This document shows positions 1-7,658 of a stretch of DNA of 41,483 bases, one piece after another. The stretch is from an uncultured Bacteroidales bacterium. Lineage in GTDB: Bacteria > Bacteroidota > Bacteroidia > Bacteroidales > UBA932. Both the position numbers and the translations under genes were made by a program. The DNA lies in the NCBI GenBank assembly GCA_947305045.1, contig CAMZCW010000005.1, positions 1 through 41,483 of the forward strand, written 5' to 3'. The notes below the pieces were generated by a model. That model ran no database searches and was not told the origin of the DNA. It saw nothing but the letters and a program-made list of their open reading frames with translations. Numbering within the stretch: position 1 is the stretch's first letter; each line of letters opens with the position of its first letter.

Positions 1-551
1 CCATCATCGACTACAACCGCGTGGTAAAAGACCTCAACGGCCTGAGCACCAAGGATTTCTTCAAGGCCCTGGAAGAGGATTTCATTATCGAATGCAAGTG
101 CGACTGCACCAAAGACGGCGGCAAGTGCGAGTGTGAGTATCCCTGCCACTGCAAATGCTCGGAGATTTACCATCCCGCCGGTCTTCACAACTTCTCCATG
201 TACATTGAGGGCGTATGGTACAGCCTTACCGCCAAGCCGGGCCGCTACAATGACGCCGACCCTATTGGCGTGCTGGATGTCACCATCCTGAGCAACCTTG
301 TACTGGACAAGATTCTGGGAATCAAGGATTTGCGCACAGACAAGCGCATCGACTTTGTGGGCGGTATCCGTGGCCTGGGAGAACTCTCCCGCCGTGTAGA
401 TTCCGGAGAGATGAAGGTGGCCTTTGCCCTTTATCCGGTTTCCATGGACCAGCTCATGAGCATTGCGGACACCGGCAACATCATGCCGCCCAAAACCACC
501 TGGTTTGAGCCCAAGCTCCGCAGCGGCCTAGCCATCCACAGCCTGGACTAA
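1..551 (+). CDS. DUF1015 family protein, C-terminal part (5' end outside window)
   Basis: The reading frame is open from base 3 (IIDYNRVVKDLNGLS), so the gene starts upstream of the window; the GTG at 21 is an internal codon. The tail FVGGIRGLGELSRRVD and the end FEPKLRSGLAIHSL are typical of DUF1015 proteins, cytoplasmic proteins of about 400 residues common in Bacteroidetes and often found near serine biosynthesis genes. Their biochemical role is not settled. The visible part holds about 182 residues. Between EEDFIIE and HPAGLHNFSMY there is a short stretch with eight cysteines in 23 residues (CKCDC, CEC, CHCKC), which could bind metal. The stop is one base before the ATG of the next gene, so the two are probably co-transcribed. 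The family call is good; the function is unknown. Confidence 0.8.
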   Translation, partial: IIDYNRVVKDLNGLSTKDFFKALEEDFIIECKCDCTKDGGKCECEYPCHCKCSEIYHPAGLHNFSMYIEGVWYSLTAKPGRYNDADPIGVLDVTILSNLVLDKILGIKDLRTDKRIDFVGGIRGLGELSRRVDSGEMKVAFALYPVSMDQLMSIADTGNIMPPKTTWFEPKLRSGLAIHSLD

Positions 552-552
552 G

Positions 553-2232
553 ATGAATCTGCTCTGCCTTGCCGTTGCGGCCCTGGTAGCCGCCTTCTTC
601 CCCTCCGGTCAGCGGGAACCCGTCTGGCCCGAGGGGAAAATGCCGCACGCCTCCCGGGCCCAGATTGCGGCAATGACCTACGAGACCAAGGATCCCGGCT
701 TCAAGGCCGATGACTTCCGCACGCCCTACCTGGAGTGGTTCGACGCTCCGGAAAGGCCCAACGGCAGCTGTATGATCCTCATCTCCGGCGGCAGCTACAA
801 AAACTGCTGCGACTACAAGCTCATTGAACAGTGGCGCCGGGAACTCACTGCCCTGGGTGTCCAGTGCGTCAACTTCGTCTACCGCACCCCCCAGCCCACA
901 GGACTTCCCTATTGGCAAACCGCCTGGGAAGACGGCCAGCGCGCCGTGCGGGTGGTCCGCAGCCAGGCTGCCAAACGGGGCTTCGACCCGGAGCGCATCG
1001 GCGTATGCGGGATGTCGGCCGGCGGGCACCTCACCCTGCTGCTGGCTACCAGTTCGCAGACCCGCGCATATCGACCCGTGGATAAACTGGACAGCCTCTC
1101 CTGTCACATCAACATCGCCATCGCCAACGCCCCGGCCTATGTCACCTCGGACGCCGATTCCCTGGGCATCCCCGCCCCCCGCGAGGGATACGGAGCCGAT
1201 GTCAACCTGTCCAAGGTCTTCCGCTTCGACGCAAAGACCTGCCCCGTGAGCCTCCACCACGGCGGCGCCGACCCTTATTCCCCCAACGGCTCAACGCTGG
1301 TCTACCGTAAGTTGCATAGCCTGGGTATTCCGGCCGAACTTCACCTGTATCCCGGCAAGGGACACGGCGCCCACGGTTTCCCCCGGGCCGTCGAGTTCCT
1401 CACCCAGATGGGGTTCCTGGGCCCCGTGCAGCCCGAAGTTCCCCTGATGGACCGCTACACCTCTGACGCCCACAGGGCTTTCTACAGCAAGGAAAACGTC
1501 TGGCCCGAAGGCAAGATGCCCGATGTGCAGGAAGGCCAGAACATACCTTATATAGAATGGCACATCCCGGTCGAGCGAAAGACCGGCGCCATCCAGATTA
1601 TCTATTCCGGCGGCGCCTACGAGCGAAACAACCCCGACGACTTTGAAGTGGCTCCCATCCGGCGCTACCTGAACTCGCTGGGCGTCACCGTGGTCACGCT
1701 CAAGTACCGCACGCCGCGTCCTTCGGCCCCGCTGGCTAAGCACACCACCGCCTGGCAGGACCTCCAGCGCACCATCCGCATCGTGCGCAGCGAGGCCGCC
1801 TCCAAGGGGCTGGATCCGCAGAAGATCGGCATTATGGGGTCATCGGCCGGCGGGCATCTTACCCTGATGGGCGTCACCTCGTCCCGCCACAGGTCCTATT
1901 ATCCCATCGACGAGCTGGACAAACTGCCCTGCAACGTGCAGTGGGGCATCGGCATCTATCCGGCCTATGTCCTCACCGAAGACGGCGCTTTTGAGCCGGA
2001 GTTCACCTTCGACCTGGACACGGCCCCGATGCTGCTGCTTCACGGAGATGCCGATAAGTACACCCCGCTGGGCTCCGTCGCGGTATGGAAAAAGATGCGC
2101 GCGATGGGCATCCAGAGCGAACTGCACACCCTGGCCACCCGCCAGCACTGCTTCCAGCGCACGGCTTCGCCCGGCACCGGCAGCTACAACTGGATGGAAA
2201 GGATTGGGGAGTATATAAGCGAAAGATTCTGA
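553..2232 (+). CDS. Secreted tandem alpha/beta-hydrolase esterase (two catalytic domains)
   Basis: This 559-residue protein has a hydrophobic, signal-like N-terminus (LLCLAVAALVAAFF) and two homologous alpha/beta-hydrolase domains, roughly residues 25-285 and 310-559. Each begins with a similar VWPEGKMP segment. Domain 1 has nucleophile motif GMSAGGH (Ser155), an acid in HGGADPYSP and a histidine in GKGHGAH. Domain 2 has GSSAGGH (Ser431), an acid in HGDADKYTP and a histidine in TRQHCF. Both therefore look catalytically complete. The repeats resemble the acetyl-xylan/feruloyl-type esterases and lipases common in polysaccharide loci, so deacetylation of plant or microbial glycans is the best guess. 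The ATG lies one base after the stop of the DUF1015 gene. The gene converges on the methyltransferase gene with a one-base gap. The substrate is not known from sequence. Confidence 0.8.
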   Translation: MNLLCLAVAALVAAFFPSGQREPVWPEGKMPHASRAQIAAMTYETKDPGFKADDFRTPYLEWFDAPERPNGSCMILISGGSYKNCCDYKLIEQWRRELTALGVQCVNFVYRTPQPTGLPYWQTAWEDGQRAVRVVRSQAAKRGFDPERIGVCGMSAGGHLTLLLATSSQTRAYRPVDKLDSLSCHINIAIANAPAYVTSDADSLGIPAPREGYGADVNLSKVFRFDAKTCPVSLHHGGADPYSPNGSTLVYRKLHSLGIPAELHLYPGKGHGAHGFPRAVEFLTQMGFLGPVQPEVPLMDRYTSDAHRAFYSKENVWPEGKMPDVQEGQNIPYIEWHIPVERKTGAIQIIYSGGAYERNNPDDFEVAPIRRYLNSLGVTVVTLKYRTPRPSAPLAKHTTAWQDLQRTIRIVRSEAASKGLDPQKIGIMGSSAGGHLTLMGVTSSRHRSYYPIDELDKLPCNVQWGIGIYPAYVLTEDGAFEPEFTFDLDTAPMLLLHGDADKYTPLGSVAVWKKMRAMGIQSELHTLATRQHCFQRTASPGTGSYNWMERIGEYISERF

Positions 2233-2233
2233 T

Positions 2234-2758
2234 TTACGGGCGCAAGCCCCAAAGCACTACGCCAATAGAGACGGAGACATTGAGCGAATGCTTGGTGCCT
2301 TTCTGGGGGATTTCCAGGGCAAAGTCACAGGCATCCACCACTTCCTGCTGTACGCCGGCCACTTCGTTGCCGAAGACCAGGGCGTAACGGCCGGGGCCGG
2401 GGCGGAATTCGTCCAGTTTCACGGAGTTTACCGTCTGTTCCACGGCGATGACCGTGTAACCTTCCCCCTGAAGCCGATGGGCAAGCTCCACCAGATCTGA
2501 AACGTGCTCGAAAGGCACCACTTCTTCGGCTCCGAGGGCCACTTTGCGCAGTTCCGGGGACGGGGGAACGGGGCAGATGCCGCCCAGGTAGATTTTGTCT
2601 ATTCCGAAGGCGTCGGCCGTCCGGAAAGCGCTTCCCACGTTGTGGGCGCTGCGCACGTTGTCCAGCACCAGGACGATGCCCGTTTCGGAGCGGCCGTGTA
2701 CGTATTCTTCGGGCGTGATGCGGCCCAGTTCGATATTGAGGAGTTTGCGGTCTTTCAT
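2234..2758 (-). CDS. TrmH/SpoU-family RNA 2'-O-methyltransferase
   Basis: This 174-residue SPOUT-fold enzyme would transfer a methyl group from S-adenosylmethionine to a ribose 2'-OH in tRNA or rRNA. The three SpoU motifs are present: motif 1 in LDNVRSAHNVGSAFRT with the catalytic-type arginine, motif 2 in LVFGNEVAGV, and motif 3 in IPQKGTKHSLNVSVS, which forms the trefoil knot. The length fits a minimal SpoU enzyme without an extra RNA-binding domain. I chose the ATG at 2758 over a TTG at 2770, because the TTG overlaps the promoter box TACCTTTG (2768-2775), leaving a very short or absent leader. The gene follows the rhamnosidase gene but is separated from it by a terminator. Which RNA nucleotide it modifies cannot be told. 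Confidence 0.9.
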   Translation of the reverse strand: MKDRKLLNIELGRITPEEYVHGRSETGIVLVLDNVRSAHNVGSAFRTADAFGIDKIYLGGICPVPPSPELRKVALGAEEVVPFEHVSDLVELAHRLQGEGYTVIAVEQTVNSVKLDEFRPGPGRYALVFGNEVAGVQQEVVDACDFALEIPQKGTKHSLNVSVSIGVVLWGLRP

Positions 2759-2767
2759 TTCCGGACG

Positions 2768-2775
2768 CAAAGGTA
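2768..2775 (-). promoter_or_regulatory. Promoter -7 box for the methyltransferase gene
   Basis: On the minus strand the sequence TACCTTTG matches the Bacteroidales -7 consensus TAnnTTTG. It lies nine bases before the ATG at 2758 and directly after the terminator T-run of the upstream operon. No good -33 TTG was found 19-21 bases upstream. Confidence 0.55.
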
Positions 2776-2778
2776 ATC

Positions 2779-2803
2779 AAAAAAGAGGTTTATTCATAAC
2801 CTC
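2779..2803 (-). terminator. Intrinsic terminator of the glycosidase operon
   Basis: Read on the minus strand, GAGGTT, a 7-base loop (ATGAATA) and AACCTC form a perfect 6-bp stem followed directly by six T. The stem begins inside the stop codon of the GH78 gene. It would end transcription of the three-gene operon before the methyltransferase promoter. Confidence 0.75.
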
Positions 2804-5387
2804 AACCTATCGTCAGCGTATACGATCCCGGGGCATAGGTCCGGGTTTCGTTTTCTCCCGGTAGGGTGACGGAGGCCGAGGTTCCTTCGGGAATGGTGAA
2901 GGTCCAGGTGCAGACGTCGCCCTCGTACTTCCAGGCACTCTTGATGGTGCCTGAGGCGCTGTGATAGACAGCGTCGATGCTGCCGAGGCGTTTGTCCGGG
3001 ATGGGTCTCATAATGATGTGCTTGAAGCCGGGATCGGCGGAATCGGCGGCAATGCCGGCAGCGGTTTCCCAGAGCCACTGGCATACGCAGCCGTAGGCGT
3101 AATGGTTGAAACTGTTCATCCCCTTGGGGCCCATACCGGACTCGATGGTATAGCTGTTCCAGCGCTCCCAGATGGTTGTTGCGCCATTGTCGATGGAGTA
3201 GAGCCAGCTAGGATTTTTCCTCTGGAACAGAAGGTCCCAGGCGATGTCGGCCATCCCGTTTTCCGTAAGCGTCTGCATCAGGATGGAAGTGCCCAGGAAA
3301 CCGGTTTGCAGGCAGCCGTCGTGGGCGGCGAAGTTGTCCCGCAGGCGGGCGATCACAGCCTCCTTCGCCTCTCCCTCCACAACGCCTGTTTTCAGGGCGA
3401 ACAGGGCGGGCGTCTGCATCGTGTTCAGGATATCCAGCTTGAAGGTTCCGTCTTTCTTCAGGAAGCTGTCGCGGATATAGGCTTTCGCCTCCTGCTCCAT
3501 CGCTTCATACCGGGCGACCTCTTTTCCGGCGGCGTGGGCCATCTCTTTCATCATTTCTGCATCCAAGGCCCAGTAGCAGGCTCCCAGATAGTTCCAGTAC
3601 TCGATGGCTTCCGGCAGCGGTTTCCGGTTGCCGTTGGCGTCTTTCGGGGTAAAGGCGCTGCGCCCGGCGCTTTCCAGCGGCTCAAAAGAGAGCCAGTCGG
3701 CATATTGCTGGTGCCCTGTCTCTTCTGCAATGAGCGGATAGTAGTAGTGGGTATCCGAGACATAGGCCATATACCGCTCCATCGCGTCCCAGTTCTCGTC
3801 AATGATGCTCACGTCGGCAAACTGCTTCCACAGGATCCAGGGCACTATTACTCCTGCATCCGACCAGCCGAAACGCATCGGATTGCGACCGTTGGGTCCC
3901 AACGGAGCCACCGACAGGAAGGATCCCGTCTCCGTTTGCGTATCCCGCATATCCCGCATCCATTTGTGGAGGAATCTGTCCGTGTTTGCGAAGAAAGTTC
4001 CGGTCTCGGCAAATACCTGGGTATCGGCCGTCCAGCCCTGCCGTTCGTTGCGCTGGGGACAGTCCGTGGGAACGGAGAGGTAGTTGGACAACTGGCTCCA
4101 CCAGGTATTGGAGATCAGTTTGTTAATGTCTTCATTCCCGGTGACCAGGGTGCCTGTCTCCATCTGGGCCGTAATGGAAGTGACGGGGACCGAACGGATG
4201 GAACGGACGCTTACATCGGCGTCGGCCGTAACGGAAACGTAGCGGTAGCCGAAGAAGGTGCAGTGCGGCATATACTTGACCCAGCCATCCTGCGGGCCGA
4301 AGGTGTAATCCAGCCGAAAACAGTCGGTATGGGCGCGAAGGTTCGTGCGGTGCACGCTGCCCTCCGGGCCGTCCATCCCACGGCTTTCGGCGCCGTTGCC
4401 GTCGTTAAGGATTTCTGCCGGGAGGCACGTGAGGGTGGTCCCTTCTCCAGCCTTGAATACGAATTCCGGCACGGCGGAGGCATTCTGGCCGAAGTCGACT
4501 ACGAGCGTTTCTCCCGCGCCGATTGTCATCGTTTCACCATCCGTGTACTCGCGAATCTTGACGACTTTTCCGTATTCTCCCTCCCCGGCTCCTTCGATAT
4601 CCTTGTAAATGTATGCCTCAACCGGTGCAAGGGCAAGGTCCTGGCGGTAACATACTTCGGCGCCTTCCGCCGGCACAATCTCCCCGGCAAATTCACGGTT
4701 AATTTCCGGAGCCTTGAGCTTTTCCGGTGTCTCATAGCCGGGAAGGATGCGGGCGTCATACGTCTCTCCGTCATAGATGCCGGCGTGGGTTACCGGCCCC
4801 GCAATTCCGGCCGTCCAGTCTGTGGTATTCGTCCCCAGCAGAAGCGTGCTGCCATCGGCAAAGGTGAGTTCCAGAACAGCGCGGAAGGCGGGCTTACTTC
4901 CCACCATCCCGTCGTGGCCGTTGGGCGTGATCACTTTGTCGGCCCACCAGCCGGGCGTTACCTGGGCGGAAAGCTCATTCTCGGCCCCGGCGGCCTTGCT
5001 GAAAGCCCGGGTGATGTCATAGGTGTAGCTGTTGCGGGTTTTCTCCGGATGGGTAAAACCGGGCTTGAGCGCGTCCGCCCCCACCGGCTTTCCGTTGACG
5101 TACAGTTCATAAACGCCCAAGGCCGTCGTCATCCATTTGGCCGAAACCACCTTCCCCGGGTTCTTCACAGTGGTCAGGAACCAGCTGGCGCCGTCGGCCG
5201 CCCGCCTGTGTCCCTCCCGGCTGTTTACAACGCCGGTAACCACCGGGGCATCAACAGCCGAGATCCACTCCGACTGCTCCCACGCGTTGGAGTCCAAAGC
5301 ATCCGTACGGATGCCTGTAATGTCATTATTGCAGCATCCGGCCACCATCAAGGCCAGCGCTGCGGCAAGAATAGGAAAGAACCTCAT
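2802..5387 (-). CDS. GH78 alpha-L-rhamnosidase, lipoprotein
   Basis: This 861-residue enzyme would release terminal alpha-L-rhamnose. Residues 1-18 are a lipoprotein signal ending in the lipobox VAGC (Cys18), so it is membrane-anchored. N-terminal beta-sandwich domains (LVDFGQNASAVPEF, FFGYRYVSVTA) precede the (alpha/alpha)6 catalytic domain. That domain carries the family hallmark DCPQRNERQGW (Asp442, Glu448) and TTIWERW (Glu741), the expected acid/base positions. The ATG at 5387 was preferred to one at 5405 because it overlaps the upstream stop as ATGA and directly precedes a compact signal peptide. It is the last gene of the operon with the acetylesterase and the GH2 fusion, pointing to a rhamnose-containing glycan. 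Linkage specificity cannot be read from sequence. Confidence 0.93.
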   Translation of the reverse strand: MRFFPILAAALALMVAGCCNNDITGIRTDALDSNAWEQSEWISAVDAPVVTGVVNSREGHRRAADGASWFLTTVKNPGKVVSAKWMTTALGVYELYVNGKPVGADALKPGFTHPEKTRNSYTYDITRAFSKAAGAENELSAQVTPGWWADKVITPNGHDGMVGSKPAFRAVLELTFADGSTLLLGTNTTDWTAGIAGPVTHAGIYDGETYDARILPGYETPEKLKAPEINREFAGEIVPAEGAEVCYRQDLALAPVEAYIYKDIEGAGEGEYGKVVKIREYTDGETMTIGAGETLVVDFGQNASAVPEFVFKAGEGTTLTCLPAEILNDGNGAESRGMDGPEGSVHRTNLRAHTDCFRLDYTFGPQDGWVKYMPHCTFFGYRYVSVTADADVSVRSIRSVPVTSITAQMETGTLVTGNEDINKLISNTWWSQLSNYLSVPTDCPQRNERQGWTADTQVFAETGTFFANTDRFLHKWMRDMRDTQTETGSFLSVAPLGPNGRNPMRFGWSDAGVIVPWILWKQFADVSIIDENWDAMERYMAYVSDTHYYYPLIAEETGHQQYADWLSFEPLESAGRSAFTPKDANGNRKPLPEAIEYWNYLGACYWALDAEMMKEMAHAAGKEVARYEAMEQEAKAYIRDSFLKKDGTFKLDILNTMQTPALFALKTGVVEGEAKEAVIARLRDNFAAHDGCLQTGFLGTSILMQTLTENGMADIAWDLLFQRKNPSWLYSIDNGATTIWERWNSYTIESGMGPKGMNSFNHYAYGCVCQWLWETAAGIAADSADPGFKHIIMRPIPDKRLGSIDAVYHSASGTIKSAWKYEGDVCTWTFTIPEGTSASVTLPGENETRTYAPGSYTLTIG

Positions 5388-7657
5388 CGTATTAGTTTTA
5401 TCCATTCATCCAAACCATTGATTCCGGCCTTGGACCAGCCGCTGCCGAAGTAGTAGGTGAAGGTAGAGCCGGGGTAGTAGGTGCTGTGCCCCAGGACGTG
5501 GCCGATGGCTTGTCCGGCAGGCTGTGCAAACGGCTCGAAGCCGAAGCTTTCAAAGCCGCCCGGAAACACGGCGCCGCAGTACATCTCCCCGTTCTGCCCG
5601 ACGTTGCGGTCTCCCAGGTCGGCCGTAGCCAGTACGGAATTGTCGGCAAACCAGCCGTCCGGATTCTCGGCGTGGACGACGATGCCCACGACGATGGGAC
5701 AAGGAGCGTCCAGACCGTCATAGGTGATGTCCACGCGGTTCATCCGCTTCCCGCTTTCCAGCGTAATTTCGCGGTGCTCGATTACCTCTTTCCCGCGCAC
5801 GACGACGGGCGGATAAGTGAGTTTCACCCGGAAACGCCGGGGACCGTTCTCCAGGATCTTGGCCTCTTTCCAGCACCAGGGATAGACGATGCCGGAGTCG
5901 TCCACCAGGGCGGCCGTACCGCAGCCCAGCGTGGGCCCCACTCCGTAGGAATCCATCCCGTCTCCGTGGTCCAGGTGGAAGGAAATCTTCTCCGGGCCCA
6001 GGGCTTTTTCATAACGGTCGTGAAGGACGGGATCGGTCACGCTCTTGGTAAAGATATCGTATCCGAAGGCCTGCTCGCCCTTTGCCTGCAAGGCCGGTCC
6101 GAACGCCCTGTAGCCGCTGTATTCGTTTTCCCAGATAAGGTCGTCCTTGCGGTCAGGGCGGATTTCTCCGCACACGGTCACGCGTTCGGAGGGTTTGTCG
6201 GAACGGAAAGGAAGGGCCGGGATGCCGAAGCAGTTGTACAGCGTTCCCCGGGTCCAATTGTGGAAGCAGTAACGCACGGCCACCGGATAAGGAACTTCGG
6301 GAGAGGTGACTTCAACGAAATACCTGTCCTCGACAGTTCCCGTAGCCGGATGAAAGACCCCATCCACTCCCGCCAGTTCAAAGCCTTCGAGGTCCTGGCC
6401 CAGGGGAGACAGTCCCATCTTCCCGACATTCATCGTCACGATAGCCTTGCCATCCTTGAAAACGGCTTCCTTGAAGGACGGGCTTTCGGCATCGATTCCC
6501 ACGGTTTCTTTGTAAGACGAACTCCCGGGAGCCGTGGCCTGGATGCCATAGGTCTTGGTAAGGGCCAGCAGCGCCAGGCGGTCTCCCACCTCTTTCTTGC
6601 GGCAAGGATGGATGGTGCCATATTCGCCGATATCCACCGTCGAGGCCATCCCGCTGTTGGGAATCAGGGAAAGAGTCTTCTCCTGCGCCTCGTTGAAGAC
6701 GGGGATGGTAATGTTTTCGGGATGCTTGGACTTCCAAGGGGCGGTCTGGACAAAATAGAACGGGGCGTCCGGATTCTGGAACAGGGAACGCATCATCCGG
6801 ACATAGGCCGGCTGAAGCCGCGTATACAGTTCGGGCTCACGCCGGTTCGCTTCTCCCTGGTACCAGAGCATCCCTTTGAACGTGAAAGGAATGAGCGGCG
6901 CCACCTGCCCGTTAAACAAGGTGCAAGGCTGCTTGTCCGGCTTTTCCGGAAGAGTGTCCCCGTCCAGGAAGGATAAGTCGTACTCGTCGCCAAACTCTTT
7001 TTCAAAAGTTTCCCGGTTAATCCAGGTCTCGATGGGCGTTCCGCCCCATTCGGAGATAAGGATCCCCACAGGGACGTCCAGAACCGACTGGACGCGCATC
7101 GCAAAGAAATAAGCCACGGCACTGGTGTTCGCGACCGCTGCCGGGGTATTCTCCTTCCAGGAGCCACCCGCCGCGCTGTCCAAGGGCACCAACGACGCCT
7201 TTCTCTCGATGGTACAAATCCGGATGGGCGTGGAAGCCTTGGCCGATACGATGATTTCGGTCGAGCCCTGAACCGGCTGACTGCGGAATCCCTTCATCGG
7301 CATCTCCATATTGGACTGGCCGCTGCAGTACCACACTTCGCCCAGCAGGACGTTTTCAAGGACGGTCTTTTCGCCATCGCTGAAAACCAGGCGGTACGGG
7401 CCGCCGGCAGCCGGAGTGGGGATGCGCAGGAACCATTTCCCCTTCTCATCGGCCACGGCGCTGTATTTTTTCCGGGTCCAGGAAGGGCTGACCGTGACCT
7501 TCACGGCCCCTTTGTCGGTGGTCCCCCATATCGCCACGTCGGCCTGCTGCTGCAGCACCATATTGTCGCTGAAAAAAGACGGCAGGCTCACCTTGGCCTG
7601 CACCGAGGTCGCAGCAATCAATAATGCCAGGACTGCGGAAAGTATTCTTTTAGCCAT
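5384..7657 (-). CDS. Sialate O-acetylesterase-like domain fused to a DUF4861 domain
   Basis: This 757-residue secreted protein has a signal peptide (about residues 1-21, ending SVQA). The N-terminal two thirds (to about 490) is a SASA/DUF303 esterase with VWYCSGQSNMEMP (Ser115 nucleophile), the block MLWYQGEANR and TVDIGEYGTIHP supplying the Asp/His pair. Family members remove O-acetyl groups from sialic acids or from plant glycans such as acetylated xylan and pectin. From about residue 500 (NEYSGYRAFGP through HLDHGDGMDSYGVGPTLG to the end) the sequence resembles DUF4861, a family found in Bacteroidetes glycan loci without an established activity known to me. The gene starts one base after the GH2 stop and overlaps the GH78 start by four bases (ATGA). 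In this context plant- or microbe-type deacetylation is more likely than sialic acid work. Confidence 0.88.
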   Translation of the reverse strand: MAKRILSAVLALLIAATSVQAKVSLPSFFSDNMVLQQQADVAIWGTTDKGAVKVTVSPSWTRKKYSAVADEKGKWFLRIPTPAAGGPYRLVFSDGEKTVLENVLLGEVWYCSGQSNMEMPMKGFRSQPVQGSTEIIVSAKASTPIRICTIERKASLVPLDSAAGGSWKENTPAAVANTSAVAYFFAMRVQSVLDVPVGILISEWGGTPIETWINRETFEKEFGDEYDLSFLDGDTLPEKPDKQPCTLFNGQVAPLIPFTFKGMLWYQGEANRREPELYTRLQPAYVRMMRSLFQNPDAPFYFVQTAPWKSKHPENITIPVFNEAQEKTLSLIPNSGMASTVDIGEYGTIHPCRKKEVGDRLALLALTKTYGIQATAPGSSSYKETVGIDAESPSFKEAVFKDGKAIVTMNVGKMGLSPLGQDLEGFELAGVDGVFHPATGTVEDRYFVEVTSPEVPYPVAVRYCFHNWTRGTLYNCFGIPALPFRSDKPSERVTVCGEIRPDRKDDLIWENEYSGYRAFGPALQAKGEQAFGYDIFTKSVTDPVLHDRYEKALGPEKISFHLDHGDGMDSYGVGPTLGCGTAALVDDSGIVYPWCWKEAKILENGPRRFRVKLTYPPVVVRGKEVIEHREITLESGKRMNRVDITYDGLDAPCPIVVGIVVHAENPDGWFADNSVLATADLGDRNVGQNGEMYCGAVFPGGFESFGFEPFAQPAGQAIGHVLGHSTYYPGSTFTYYFGSGWSKAGINGLDEWIKLIR

Positions 7658-7658
7658 A

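Noticed and set aside
2961..5453. 830-codon open frame on the plus strand opposite GH78
   Set aside because: It is a shadow of the GH78 gene in a GC-rich region; it has no recognisable domain, and the opposite strand has clear family motifs.
5486..6976. 496-codon plus-strand frame
   Set aside because: It lies wholly opposite the acetylesterase-DUF4861 gene and shows no domain signature.
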